NCBI GenBank assembly: GCA_040220895.1
Contig: JAVJVY010000020.1
Span: 1-64,000, forward strand
Length of the DNA stretch: 64,000 bases
Direction: 5' to 3'
Origin: UBA11591 sp040220895
GTDB lineage: Bacteria; Bacteroidota; Bacteroidia; Flavobacteriales_E; Vicingaceae
Both the position numbers and the translations under genes were made by a program. Position 1 is the stretch's first letter; each line of letters begins with the position of its first letter. Shown here one piece after another: positions 1-9,564 of this stretch. The notes under the pieces are model-generated. The model worked only from the letters and a program-made list of their open reading frames with translations. It ran no database searches and had not been told where the DNA came from.

Positions 1-389
1 TTTGGCAGCGCCAAATTATCAAAGATCTTAGCGAGGCTTGGCGTGGTTTTTAGAAGCGAACGACTTAGTCGCAAAGGCATTTTTTGCCTACTTTTTTGGG
101 CCATCAAAAAAGTTGGTCCCCCGGAAGGGGTTGAAGGAAAAAAGAATTTACACAAGGAAAGCCTATTGTTTGCACCAGCTAACCGAAATCCCTCCCCGGA
201 AGGGGGTGAGGGAAAACAAAAACAAGCGGGAAAGAGTGCTAATCACGAAGCGAACCGTAAAGCTACCCGCCAGGGTAAAAAAGAAATCCCCGCTATTTGT
301 GCCAGCGAACCGAAATCTCCTCCCGGAATGGCATAACTAAATAATGCGCTATTGGCAAAGCCCGACCAGCAGGGAAAAGAAAGACAAAA
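1..389. repeat. Gene-free stretch with REP-like hairpins and imperfect repeats
   Basis: No convincing gene lies here. The sequence holds short GC hairpins and repeated motifs. Around 119-130 is CCCC-GGAA-GGGG. Around 191-206 is a related CCCC-GGAA-GGGG core inside a longer imperfect dyad. CTTTTTTG and CAAAAAAG arms flank about 100-107 and 114-121. A TACCC/GGGTA hairpin sits at 264-277. Two imperfect direct repeats of about 33 bases, at 169-202 and 297-329, share the order ACCGAAATC then a C-run and CCGGAA. Open frames across this stretch are low-complexity, Lys/Arg/Pro-rich and overlap one another, which argues against coding. The best reading is a dispersed intergenic repeat (REP-like) remnant, but copy number elsewhere in the genome cannot be seen. 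Confidence 0.5.
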
Positions 390-1445
390 CTACCACTGCA
401 CAAAATAATCGACCGCAAACTGAGCCGGGATTTGATCTTTGGTTTCGCCCAGGTTTTGACGAAGGTCGATTTCGATTCCACGGGCAATGGTTGAAATGGG
501 CACATCATTAGAAGTCCCTTCGAATGGATTTTCACCCGTTCGCCCAATGCGTTCCATCGTGTGGAAAATCCAGGCAACGACCGAATAAAAGGGAATCGAA
601 AACCAGACAAAGTACTTGCTAATCAACGGGTAATCTTCAGATATTTCCAATCCAATGTCAGCAAATTGAGGTACCAGAGACAGGGGTAAGATGAGCACAA
701 AAAGCCACATAAAATAACGGTTCAACGTGGCAAACTGCCTCGGATAAGGAAAGTTCTTGATCCGTTCGGTCTTTCCCTGAAGGGTGAATAATTCTTGAAC
801 AATCGATTCCAGTTCCAAAAAAGAGAACTCCCAGACATGGCGGCTATCTTTTAATCGCCTTAAATGATGGGACTGCAAATACAAAAGGGCTGTTTGTCTG
901 TTATCCATGCTCAGGATATAGTTTATGTCTTCATCTGACAAATAGGGCTTAAGATCATCTTCCAGGGTCGTTAGGCGCTCGGGAGGCTTGATGCCCCATT
1001 CCGTGTTTGTTCTGTGCTTAGAGGTGATCTCCCAGCTTCTATCGGCTCGCATGGCATGCCTTAATGCCGTCATCCAGGCAATGTGACGGTAAGTCAGTGT
1101 TTTTATTTCTTCCCGGAGTTGAGCTTCGCTCAGTTTCTCATGCGCGTGTTCATTGGTGACGTAATCCTGCAATAGCATTCCGAAGGTTCTTGAGGTATTA
1201 ACAATGCCGCCCCAAATCTTTCGGGCTTCCCAAATTCGCCCGTAGGCCGAATTGTTTTGAAAACCAATCACAAATGCAACGGCCGTGCCAATCAAGGCCA
1301 AGGGAGTCCATGGAATTCGGAGCCAGTTGAGGTCCAGAAAAAAATAGGCTGCCGCCCACACCACACTAATAGTTATAAAGATGAAGGTCTCGAATCGAGT
1401 CCATCTCATCATATCAATGATCCGGTAGGTATGATTAATGTACAT
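390..1445 (-). CDS. Bestrophin-family (YneE/UPF0187) membrane channel
   Basis: This 351-residue protein belongs to the bestrophin-like family, whose characterised members are pentameric anion or cation channels of the inner membrane. Hydrophobic segments lie near residues 17-55 and 245-300. The family-typical run ending in NSAYGRIWEARKIWG is near residue 70, and a PFEGTSNDVP stretch near 315 matches the conserved C-terminal region. Length is close to the bacterial family norm. The ATG start at 1445 is 94 bases past the stop of the upstream ABC gene on the same strand, so it could be the last gene of the export operon or have its own promoter. Family assignment is strong; the ion and any link to peptide export are unknown. 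Confidence 0.85.
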   Translation of the reverse strand: MYINHTYRIIDMMRWTRFETFIFITISVVWAAAYFFLDLNWLRIPWTPLALIGTAVAFVIGFQNNSAYGRIWEARKIWGGIVNTSRTFGMLLQDYVTNEHAHEKLSEAQLREEIKTLTYRHIAWMTALRHAMRADRSWEITSKHRTNTEWGIKPPERLTTLEDDLKPYLSDEDINYILSMDNRQTALLYLQSHHLRRLKDSRHVWEFSFLELESIVQELFTLQGKTERIKNFPYPRQFATLNRYFMWLFVLILPLSLVPQFADIGLEISEDYPLISKYFVWFSIPFYSVVAWIFHTMERIGRTGENPFEGTSNDVPISTIARGIEIDLRQNLGETKDQIPAQFAVDYFVQW

Positions 1446-1507
1446 GCTAGCTATTTAAAGCTGAAAAATAAGGAATATTATTTCAGCCGTTCTTTAAAAA
1501 TGCAGTT

Positions 1508-1526
1508 GCAGAGCCAACGGCTCTCT
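1508..1526 (-). terminator. Short hairpin after the export operon (weak terminator candidate)
   Basis: AGAGCC, a three-base loop and GGCTCT form a perfect six-base-pair hairpin at 1510-1524, between the ABC gene and the bestrophin gene. On the minus strand a T-run follows only after about nine bases, so termination would be weak or absent and read-through into the bestrophin gene is possible. Confidence 0.25.
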
Positions 1527-1539
1527 TCTTGAAAAATAC

Positions 1540-4455
1540 TTATTCCAACTGCCTCTTCGCCAATTCGTAAAACTTGCCCTCCAGAGCCATGAGTTCTTCG
1601 TAGCTGCCTTTCTCGATGATGTTACCACCTTCCAGGTAGTAGATCGTGTCGGCATTTAAAATGGTGGTCAAGCGGTGGGCCACAACAATACGGGTAACGT
1701 CCAATTGGTCCAGGCTTGCACTCACGATGGCCTGGGTATGGTTGTCAAGGGCAGAGGTGGCCTCGTCAAAGATCAAAATGTTTGGCCGGTGTACCAGGGC
1801 GCGGGCGATCATTAATCGCTGTTTTTGCCCACCGCTAATGGTTCCTCCTGATTCGCTTACCACGGTGTGCATACCCATGGGCATGCTTTCTATGTCTTTA
1901 TCGAAAGCGGCAGCTTTGGCCGCCGCCCAGGCATCTTTTAAGGTTAGGGTAGTGGATGAGCCAATGATGTTGGAAAAAATGTCACCTGCAACCAGACTAC
2001 CGTCCTGCAGAACGACACCAATTTGTTGCCGAACCATCCTCGGATCCAGGTGAGCAAGGTCCTGACCGTCAAAAAAGATGGCTCCTGATTCTGCCTGATT
2101 AAAGCCAAGGAGCAGCCGTATCATGGTTGACTTGCCCGATCCAGAGGGACCTACCAGGGCGATGTAATCACCGCTCTTGATGTTCATCGATAAGTCTTTA
2201 AGAATGTACGGGCCGTCTGCATCGTAACGGAAATCGATGTCATTTAATTCAATATTCCCTTTTAATGGACCCGGAGATTCTTTGGTGGATGAATTTTCGG
2301 GCAGACTTTCCAGAATGGGTTTGGTGCGATCGTAAAGTGGACCGATCTGAAGAATCGAGATCATGGCGCCACTCAAAGACAACAACGATCCGGCAAATAT
2401 GCCATAGGCAGCGCTGAATGAAAGAAATTCCCCGATGCTCATGCCGGTGCTTTCGGTCATACTGACCATCATGATGAAAATTACCATCATGGAGATCAAC
2501 TGAAAATGTCGGTTAAAGATGGAAGTGAAATTTTGAATTTTTTTCAGACCAATTCCAATGTCCTTCACTGGCAAGTAGTTTTTCATCCAATGGTTAAATG
2601 CCCTGCGCTCGGTACCTGTGACCCTGAATTTAGCGATCCCAGTGAGCAGCTGCAATACAATACCGGCGGTTTTGCCGGACTGGGCCAATAGGACCTTTTG
2701 TTTTTTGACCTGCATGCGCCCAGCGGTGTAATTCACCGCCACTTGCAAGCCTACAAGCAAAATTGCTATCCAGGCCAATGGGGGGCTGAAGTAAAAAAGC
2801 AGCACCAGGTTCAATGAAGAAAAAACAGCAGAAAGCAGCGAGGTTAGCACTACTCCCGAGAGTAATCGGCGAATCTGTCCAATACTCAGGGAGCGCATGG
2901 CGAGGTCACCGGCTGTGAAATCCCTGAAAAAAGTGGTAGGAAGGTTCAACAAACGATCCCAAACACCCGATTGAATTTTTTGATCCATTTTACTCTCTGC
3001 CCTGAGCAAAGCAATGCTTTTGGTCAGATCGAACAGGAAAGCGCCAATAGCCGCCATGGTTAGGCCAAAGGCCACGTATACCAATTGATTTTTTGTGGCG
3101 TTGGGAATAATGCTGTCAAATAGTATGGCCATGAGTATGGGTGTCAGCATTCCCAGCAAGGTGACCACCAGCGCCATGGCCAGAATGACCAGGTAGTCGG
3201 TTTTATCGCGGTCGATGCTGTACTTGAAAAGTTCTTTCACCGACAAATTTTCTATCGGCATGGGCTTGAAGAACATGTACCCAAAGTTTTTGAAGTCTTG
3301 AAAGTTTTCTTCGGTGATCTTAAATCGCTCTTTGCTTTCTGGGTCAATGGCCACGTAAGTATTCCTTTTTAAAGGCAAGACAGCCACGGGTTTCTCGCCT
3401 TCTTTCAGAAAAGCCAGAAAGGGTCCGCCGTCGTTTTTATACCAATCTCCTTCCAAGAATAATTCACGGTAACGCACACTGGAATATCGACTTATCTCGG
3501 CTAGCGGATCTATTGCTTTATCTAAATTCGGGGGCAGAATCAATTCCATTTTCATGTAGGCTGCCACCACCGTGCAGGCGTTGTAAAAGGCGCTTTTTGA
3601 TTTTGCACCGTCAAACTGCAATGGGTCGGCCTTGGCAGAAGTAAGAATGGCTTTGGCCTTTTCCAGCATCAATGCTACTTCTTCATCTTCGAGCTGGTGC
3701 TTTCTTATCAGGCGCTCGCGTTCGGTGTCTGCCTCTCTGTTGAGTAAAACAAGTTCCACGTCCATGACCAGGTCGTGAAAAACAATCAGCCCTTTCCAAA
3801 CTTCATCGGGTATGGATACCTGTTCTTCTGCCTCAGCAACGATCTGCACGTCTTCCGTGGCTCTTATATAGCCGTACCTTGAAATGGGTAAGTGAAGGTC
3901 GACATCGTCGTTGTCTAGTTCAATTAAGTCGTTGAACAGCAGGGCTTTCATGTTAGAACATTCGAACCACACCACGTTTTGCTTGGTAGACAGAATATGA
4001 TTCTGATCGACGTTTCCAGTCCATCCCGGTCGGGCATTGTGGTCAACCAGCGGCTTAGAGCCTTCTGCTTCTATGCCCTTGTAAAGCGCTGTGACCCAAT
4101 CCCGGATGAAACCATCAAAGGCCATGACATTGTCCCTTTTTTCTTCGCTCCATGCTTTAAGTGCGTCAATGGATAGTTCAAAAAGGGTGGTCTCTCCCTG
4201 AGGTGAAGCCAAAAAACACAAACTGTTGTAGTCCTTTAAACGAATTCCAAAAAATCCGTGACCCGGGCCTATGGTTGCAAAGTCCTGGACCTTGCCCACC
4301 GCTTCGTCATTAATAACCTTGGTGCCACTCAAGTTTATGCTGCCCTCGGTTATTAGCCAAACCTTATTGGAATCATTGGCCAAAAAGGGTTTGGAAACAT
4401 CGAGCTTGAGTTCCCTGCCTACTTCTTTAAATACACCTTCTATCAGCTTATCCAA
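1540..4455 (-). CDS. NHLM/NHLP-type bacteriocin export ABC protein (permease/ATPase, no peptidase)
   Basis: This 971-residue protein fits the second ABC subunit of NHLM/NHLP peptide-export systems. Residues 1-380 form a soluble region, the start of which looks like a cyclic-nucleotide-binding-type beta fold (LITEGSINLSG near 34). Residues about 400-690 carry six membrane segments of an ABC exporter. The nucleotide-binding domain follows, with Walker A GPSGSGKST near 772, signature ISGGQKQR near 875 and Walker B ILIFDEATSALD close behind. There is no C39 peptidase; that activity is in the upstream partner. The start must be TTG at 4455, because an in-frame TGA lies 18 bases upstream, no ATG falls between, and the next in-frame Met is over 100 residues in. 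It begins four bases after the stop of the peptidase-exporter gene, so the two are probably translated together and form a heterodimeric exporter. Confidence 0.9.
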   Translation of the reverse strand: MDKLIEGVFKEVGRELKLDVSKPFLANDSNKVWLITEGSINLSGTKVINDEAVGKVQDFATIGPGHGFFGIRLKDYNSLCFLASPQGETTLFELSIDALKAWSEEKRDNVMAFDGFIRDWVTALYKGIEAEGSKPLVDHNARPGWTGNVDQNHILSTKQNVVWFECSNMKALLFNDLIELDNDDVDLHLPISRYGYIRATEDVQIVAEAEEQVSIPDEVWKGLIVFHDLVMDVELVLLNREADTERERLIRKHQLEDEEVALMLEKAKAILTSAKADPLQFDGAKSKSAFYNACTVVAAYMKMELILPPNLDKAIDPLAEISRYSSVRYRELFLEGDWYKNDGGPFLAFLKEGEKPVAVLPLKRNTYVAIDPESKERFKITEENFQDFKNFGYMFFKPMPIENLSVKELFKYSIDRDKTDYLVILAMALVVTLLGMLTPILMAILFDSIIPNATKNQLVYVAFGLTMAAIGAFLFDLTKSIALLRAESKMDQKIQSGVWDRLLNLPTTFFRDFTAGDLAMRSLSIGQIRRLLSGVVLTSLLSAVFSSLNLVLLFYFSPPLAWIAILLVGLQVAVNYTAGRMQVKKQKVLLAQSGKTAGIVLQLLTGIAKFRVTGTERRAFNHWMKNYLPVKDIGIGLKKIQNFTSIFNRHFQLISMMVIFIMMVSMTESTGMSIGEFLSFSAAYGIFAGSLLSLSGAMISILQIGPLYDRTKPILESLPENSSTKESPGPLKGNIELNDIDFRYDADGPYILKDLSMNIKSGDYIALVGPSGSGKSTMIRLLLGFNQAESGAIFFDGQDLAHLDPRMVRQQIGVVLQDGSLVAGDIFSNIIGSSTTLTLKDAWAAAKAAAFDKDIESMPMGMHTVVSESGGTISGGQKQRLMIARALVHRPNILIFDEATSALDNHTQAIVSASLDQLDVTRIVVAHRLTTILNADTIYYLEGGNIIEKGSYEELMALEGKFYELAKRQLE

Positions 4456-4459
4456 TTTG

Positions 4460-6649
4460 TTAACTTTTGATCAGATGGTAATAAGTCCCCTTTAATTTTA
4501 CGAGTTCGGCGTGTGTTCCCCGTTCAACTATCTGTCCCTTGTCTAGCACGATGATCTCGTCGCAATCGCGTATGGTACTCAGGCGGTGGGCCACGACGAT
4601 AACAGAACAGCGCCTTCGTTTAATATTATCGTACACCAGTTTCTCGGTGGGTGGGTCAAGGGCCGATGTCGCTTCATCAAGAATTAAAATACTGGGGTTT
4701 CCCACTAAGGCCCGCGCTATTTCGACGCGTTGCCGTTGACCACCACTAAAATTCTTGCCACCTTCAATAAAGTGGAAGTCGTAACCATTCTTTTTACCCG
4801 AGATGGTATCGTGAATGCAGGCATCTTTTGAAGCCTTAATGATCTGTTGATCGGGAATGGTACTGTCCCACAGGGTTAGCACTTCGCGGCCTGAGCCCTC
4901 GAATAAAAAGATGTCCTGATCTACCATGGCCAGGCTGTTATTGATTATCTGTCTGGACCATTTGCTTCTGGGAACTCCGTCCAACAAGATCTTTCCTTTT
5001 TGAGGCTCGTAGAGCCCGGCTAGTAATTTTGCCAAGGTTGATTTTCCGCTGCCTGAACCTCCAACCAATGCAATGCGCTCACCCGGTTTAATCTGGAGTG
5101 AAAAATCGCTGATCAATGGTTCTGCCAGCCTGGAATAGCCAAAGGTCACTTTCTTGAATTCGACGTATCCTTCCAATTTTTGACCGTAGATGGAGTAATC
5201 GGTTTCCCGTTGCTTGTTACCACGAGACACCTGTTTATCTTCTTCTGTCTTGGTTATGTCGTCCAGGCGAGCCATGTCGCCCTCTGCTTCTTGCAATTGC
5301 CCACCCAGGTTAACCAGATTTTCGACCGGTCTGACGAAACTCCCCATTAGACCCTGAAAGGCAACCAGCATACCAATGGTCATTTCACCCTCCATGATCT
5401 TCCAGGCACCGAAACAAAGGATAATGGTGGTAATAAAAGAAGAAATGAGGCGAGGAATGGAACCGAGCAAAATGGATAGAACTCCTAATTTCTGCTGAGC
5501 ATTGAGCATTTTGGTCTGGTGTCCAGACCAGCGCACAAAAAAATCGTTTTCACGTCCTGTTGCCTTGATGGTCTCGATGGTTTGAAGCCCTGCCATGGAA
5601 ACCCCCGATAGCTGACCAGACTCAATGGCGAATCGCAGGTAACCTTCTTTTCTCTTTTTCGAAAAGTACCTAAGTGCAAATACATTGATCAAGGCCAATC
5701 CAATGCCAATGAAGGTTAATTCTACGTCAAATAGAAACATGACAAATGCAAAAAATACGATGATGACAATATCCATGAAATTGTTGGCCAGCCGCCCTGT
5801 AATAAGCATGGCCACTTTAGAATTAATGGCAACCCTGCTGCTTATTTCTCCCGCGTGTCGTTGAGCGAAAAAGTTCACAGGTAGGCTCAACAAGTGCCAG
5901 AAAAAGCTCGAAGAGGTGACCAAGTCTATTTTACTCTGGGTCCGCAGCAGGTATTTTAGTTTCAGATGTTCCAACCACATTTTGACCAGCACGGTAATAC
6001 CCATGCCGGCAATCAAAGGCCAAAGCCAATCATCGGCGCCTCTGACAAGGATGTCATCAACAAATACCTTGGTGAAGGTGGGCAGTACAATGCCCGGTAT
6101 GACCAGCATGAAACCGATGGTTAAAATAAAGTACATCGCTTTGGAATGGGGTGACAGTCGTTCCTTCAGGTTTCCGATGAGCTCACTCTTTTTTCCTGAT
6201 TTTTCAAATGTGACCGAGGGTTCAAAAGTCAAGGCGACCCCGGTAAAGGAAGAACCGAACTCTTTTATTGTTACGCTTCGGTGACCGGCTGCGGGGTCAT
6301 TCAAGTAGGCTTTCTCATCGTCCAGGCCCTCGAGCACCAGAAAATGATTGAAGTTCCAGTGAATGATAATGGGCATGGGAGTATCGTAAAGGGCTTGGAC
6401 CTCTTTTTTGAAGCCCTTAGCTTCAAGACCGTTCAGCCGGGCAGCCCGCAAAATATTACTGGCTGCACTTCCATCCCTGCTAACATCACAGTCCATGCGC
6501 AACTTGTCGAGCGAAAGGTATTTCCCGTAATAGCGAAGAATCATGCTGAGCGAAGCGGCACCGCATTCCACAGCCTCCATCTGCAATACAGAAGGAGTAG
6601 CTATACGATTGCTTGACTTACCCAAGCTGCTAAGCCACTTTTTTACCAT
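4460..6649 (-). CDS. NHLM/NHLP-type bacteriocin export ABC protein with C39 peptidase
   Basis: This 729-residue peptidase-containing exporter cleaves double-glycine leaders and moves the cargo across the inner membrane. The N-terminal C39 domain (about 15-140) has all three expected catalytic residues: Cys29 in VECGAAS, His102 in NHFLVLEG and Asp118 in LNDPAAG. Membrane segments occupy about 165-440. The ATPase domain has Walker A GGSGSGKST near 528, signature FSGGQRQR near 635 and Walker B ILILDEATSALD. It starts at ATG 6649, overlapping the adaptor gene by seven bases, and is followed four bases later by the second ABC subunit. With intact catalysis and a GG-leader peptide encoded nearby, processing of that peptide is the obvious inferred role. 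Confidence 0.93.
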   Translation of the reverse strand: MVKKWLSSLGKSSNRIATPSVLQMEAVECGAASLSMILRYYGKYLSLDKLRMDCDVSRDGSAASNILRAARLNGLEAKGFKKEVQALYDTPMPIIIHWNFNHFLVLEGLDDEKAYLNDPAAGHRSVTIKEFGSSFTGVALTFEPSVTFEKSGKKSELIGNLKERLSPHSKAMYFILTIGFMLVIPGIVLPTFTKVFVDDILVRGADDWLWPLIAGMGITVLVKMWLEHLKLKYLLRTQSKIDLVTSSSFFWHLLSLPVNFFAQRHAGEISSRVAINSKVAMLITGRLANNFMDIVIIVFFAFVMFLFDVELTFIGIGLALINVFALRYFSKKRKEGYLRFAIESGQLSGVSMAGLQTIETIKATGRENDFFVRWSGHQTKMLNAQQKLGVLSILLGSIPRLISSFITTIILCFGAWKIMEGEMTIGMLVAFQGLMGSFVRPVENLVNLGGQLQEAEGDMARLDDITKTEEDKQVSRGNKQRETDYSIYGQKLEGYVEFKKVTFGYSRLAEPLISDFSLQIKPGERIALVGGSGSGKSTLAKLLAGLYEPQKGKILLDGVPRSKWSRQIINNSLAMVDQDIFLFEGSGREVLTLWDSTIPDQQIIKASKDACIHDTISGKKNGYDFHFIEGGKNFSGGQRQRVEIARALVGNPSILILDEATSALDPPTEKLVYDNIKRRRCSVIVVAHRLSTIRDCDEIIVLDKGQIVERGTHAELVKLKGTYYHLIKS

Positions 6650-7908
6650 CGATCAACGCTTTTCAGCCGATTAAATTTGACAAACAGCAGTTCTAGTGGG
6701 GTAGATTCATCGACTTCAATTCTTGTTTGACATATAGTTCCGGTGCGTATCTTGGTTGGAGGGCCATCGCCAGAGGTCCATTTAAAACCACTGAAAGTGC
6801 TACTATCCTTGTCCAAGGACAAACGCACGGCTATGGGCGGGCTGTTTGTGGTCAAAAAGCTCTGTGCCAGGTGCTCGTTTCCCAATACCCTGACAATCCC
6901 TTGATACGAAGAAGGATACTCTGAAACATAGGTCACCGTGCCCCAAATAAATCCATACTCTTCAACTTCAACAGTCGAAGGAGCGAGTTTTACCTTCATG
7001 CCGGGTTCAATGCGCTTTCCCTCGGTTCCGCCCACATACACAATGGCTTCCAGTTTTTCGTCCTTGGAGCGCTGTTCTACACGCATTATAACCGTACCGG
7101 AGGTGATCTGGTTCCCGGTATTGGCTAGTAATTCAATCACCCGCCCGCTCACGGGGCTTTTAATGGTGCCACTTAAGTCAAGCATGGCCTTTAGTTCGTC
7201 GAGCTTGCGTTCCCATTCAAATATTTGCAGTTTTATATTTTTCTCTTCGGCTTTGCGCTGTTGTTCGGTTTCGAACATGTCAAGGTCAATGGATTGCAAT
7301 TCGCGCTTCAGTGCTTCATTTTGTTGCTGGATCTTAAAAAAATCGTCCTGCGTGCGCATCAGGGTTTCCTTGGTGATCAGTTTTTCATCGAGAAGTATTT
7401 TTTCCTGGGCTATTTTTTCATCGTAGAAATTGATCAGTAGCTCATTTGATTCAATGATCTGCTGTTGTAGTTGGATTTTTTGGCGGGTTAATTCCCTGCG
7501 CATGGCAAGGTCTTTTTGATCGAAATTGGTCAATTCATTGTAATAGCCGTTCAAGTCTTCCAGCTTTTTTGACGTACTCGAAATTTGCAATTCCAGTTCG
7601 GGTATAAACAGGTAGGCCACGGCATCACCGGCTTCCACACGATCACCTTCCCTGGCAATGATCTGATTAACGGCACCCGATCCGCTGGAGGCAACCTCTA
7701 TCACACCGCCGTGCTGGATCAATATTCCCCGACCATTGACGCTCTCGGGAATACTGCCCATAAAGCCCCATACGATCAATGAAAGCAGGATTCCGGCAAT
7801 ACCTATAAGGGCAAGCCAACTGCGGGGTGAGGTAATTTGGACCATTTCATTGAGTCGGTCGGGGGACTGCAGTTTTTCTAAGACTTCTTTTCTGAATACT
7901 TTACTCAT
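6643..7908 (-). CDS. HlyD-family membrane fusion protein of the peptide exporter
   Basis: This 421-residue periplasmic adaptor would link the inner-membrane ABC exporter to the outer-membrane TolC channel. One membrane segment lies at about 33-52 after a short cytoplasmic N-terminus. A biotinyl-lipoyl-like half-motif follows (GVIEVASSGSGAVNQI near 86), then a long helical hairpin at about 115-235 rich in Glu, Gln and Lys. The second lipoyl half (GTIKSPVSGRVIELLANTG) is near 250, with beta-barrel domains to the end. Length and layout match adaptors of NHLM/NHLP systems. It starts at ATG 7908, nine bases after the TolC gene, and overlaps the peptidase-exporter gene by seven bases. Confidence 0.9.
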   Translation of the reverse strand: MSKVFRKEVLEKLQSPDRLNEMVQITSPRSWLALIGIAGILLSLIVWGFMGSIPESVNGRGILIQHGGVIEVASSGSGAVNQIIAREGDRVEAGDAVAYLFIPELELQISSTSKKLEDLNGYYNELTNFDQKDLAMRRELTRQKIQLQQQIIESNELLINFYDEKIAQEKILLDEKLITKETLMRTQDDFFKIQQQNEALKRELQSIDLDMFETEQQRKAEEKNIKLQIFEWERKLDELKAMLDLSGTIKSPVSGRVIELLANTGNQITSGTVIMRVEQRSKDEKLEAIVYVGGTEGKRIEPGMKVKLAPSTVEVEEYGFIWGTVTYVSEYPSSYQGIVRVLGNEHLAQSFLTTNSPPIAVRLSLDKDSSTFSGFKWTSGDGPPTKIRTGTICQTRIEVDESTPLELLFVKFNRLKSVDRW

Positions 7909-7917
7909 GGCTTCATG

Positions 7918-9477
7918 TTATGGTGCAACAGGTAATACAAACAACAGGCCTGAATTAACACTAAAAGAGCTGTTTCCACTGGCGTCGACCAAGGTGCCAG
8001 TGTGGTATTTAAATTGTAATATGGCCTGGTTCAACTGCTGAAGCAAGGCGTTTTGACGCTCCAATGCATTCAGGTAATTGTTTTGCATCAAGGCCACATT
8101 GAAAGCCGTCGAAGAACCTAGTTCCAATTTCTTTTTCTCGTTTTTAAGTGATTCTTTGTAAAATTCCACGGCTTCGTTGACGTGTTGGGTAGCGCCTAGA
8201 AAAAACTTCAGTTGATCGCAATCCCTTCGAACTTCTTTGGATATCTGCAGTTCAAGGAAACGAATGTTCGCATCTGCAGCATCTTTAAGGGCTAGAGCCT
8301 GAATTCGACGCCCTTTTTGAAGATCGTATCGCGGTGCGATGTCAAAGGATAAGCCTAAACTATAGCTCATTCCAGGGACATTGGAAAAATAGGGCCGATA
8401 GAACTGATCAAAACTTTGAGCCTGATATAATCCGTTATAACCGGCACCCATGGTCAGGTTCAACCTTGGCAACATTCCTTTTTGCGAGAAATCAAGTGTG
8501 ATCTCACTTGCTTCAACATCGTTAGTGGTAGCAAGAAAATCATGCCGCATGGTCAGGCTTTGACTAATCCAGGAATTGGTATAAACCTCATCTACCTTTA
8601 TCACAGAAGACTCCATCGGGTAGAACAAAGGTGGTTCACCCATGTTTCTTAAATCACTTACAGGAATGCCCAGGGTAGTAGCCAGGGAATTTTGAGCCAG
8701 GGCATATCGATTTTCTGCAATGGCTGTATTGGTCTGCTGGTTGGCCAGGTTGGCTTGCGAAACAACCAGTTCCGAACCCGGAATGGCATCTAATTCTACC
8801 AATCGGTCCATTTGCCTGACCGTTTCTGCCATGCTGGCTTCGGTGTCTTGTTGAATCTGTAAATTCAATCGGGCACTGATGTATTCTACATAACTAGACA
8901 TCACATCCAACAAGAGGGAAGAGGCATCAAAAAGATATCGGTGTTCCTGGCTGCTTATTCCCAGCTCAGCTACCCGCAATTCCGCCAAATTATAACTCGT
9001 ACCCAATCCCCTGAGCAAGGGCTGCTCTAAATTGATGAAAGCCGTGCCTTGATTTACCGGTAATTCTATGTTGTCACTATTGGGAGCGGTGCTTCCTGAA
9101 TTGACCACGGCAAATGACGGCGTGACGATGGTACCGAAGGCAAATTTCCTGGACGCACCAAGAGAGTAGGACCAGAAGTTTTGATCAATACTGCTGGCAG
9201 GTTCACCCAGGGAAGAAGAAATGACGTTTTTACTATTGAGACCGTTCAAAAGGATATTCGTATTAAAGCCACTCCTGGCTACCCGAAAGCTACCTCTGGA
9301 GAATTCCAGATTTTGATAACTAACCTTTATTTGAGGATTGTTTTCTACGGCCGTGCTTATCAATTGGTCAACAGAAAGATTGACTTGTGCGAACAAGCAC
9401 ACCGGTCTCATCATTGAAAGATGGAGTAAGAGCAGGGGAATTAGAATCGATATTCGGCGTTCGACCCGTGTTTTCAT
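7918..9477 (-). CDS. TolC-family outer-membrane efflux protein
   Basis: This 519-residue protein begins with a signal peptide (hydrophobic run at about 9-30, cleavage after CLFAQ likely) and continues with the long amphipathic helices typical of TolC proteins. Two related halves can be seen: Ala/Asn/Gln-rich helical repeats at about 170-260 and again at about 390-500. Family members are trimeric and form the channel through the outer membrane for type I secretion. It is the first gene of the cassette, followed nine bases later by the HlyD-like adaptor. A dedicated TolC is absent from many NHLM loci, so its presence makes this secretion unit self-sufficient. The promoter should lie in 9478-9680, divergent from the peptide gene. 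Confidence 0.9.
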   Translation of the reverse strand: MKTRVERRISILIPLLLLHLSMMRPVCLFAQVNLSVDQLISTAVENNPQIKVSYQNLEFSRGSFRVARSGFNTNILLNGLNSKNVISSSLGEPASSIDQNFWSYSLGASRKFAFGTIVTPSFAVVNSGSTAPNSDNIELPVNQGTAFINLEQPLLRGLGTSYNLAELRVAELGISSQEHRYLFDASSLLLDVMSSYVEYISARLNLQIQQDTEASMAETVRQMDRLVELDAIPGSELVVSQANLANQQTNTAIAENRYALAQNSLATTLGIPVSDLRNMGEPPLFYPMESSVIKVDEVYTNSWISQSLTMRHDFLATTNDVEASEITLDFSQKGMLPRLNLTMGAGYNGLYQAQSFDQFYRPYFSNVPGMSYSLGLSFDIAPRYDLQKGRRIQALALKDAADANIRFLELQISKEVRRDCDQLKFFLGATQHVNEAVEFYKESLKNEKKKLELGSSTAFNVALMQNNYLNALERQNALLQQLNQAILQFKYHTGTLVDASGNSSFSVNSGLLFVLPVAP

Positions 9478-9550
9478 ATTGTAATTGACAGCTTCGAGCT
9501 AAAATAGCATCTTTTTTAGACAAAAAATCTTTATCCCTTGGAATGTTCAC

Positions 9551-9564
9551 CACTGAATTCAGTG
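9551..9564. promoter_or_regulatory. Perfect palindrome in the divergent export/peptide intergenic region
   Basis: CACTGAATTCAGTG is a perfect 14-base dyad, within a slightly longer imperfect TTCAC...GTGAA arrangement (9546-9566). It lies 74 bases upstream of the TolC start and about 100 bases upstream of the peptide promoter. A repressor or activator site for the divergent pair is plausible; no regulator gene is adjacent. Confidence 0.35.

Noticed and set aside
38..340. Overlapping open frames of about 100 codons in the first 340 bases
   Set aside because: They lie in hairpin-rich repeats, overlap each other in two frames, are low-complexity and lack any promoter or recognisable fold.
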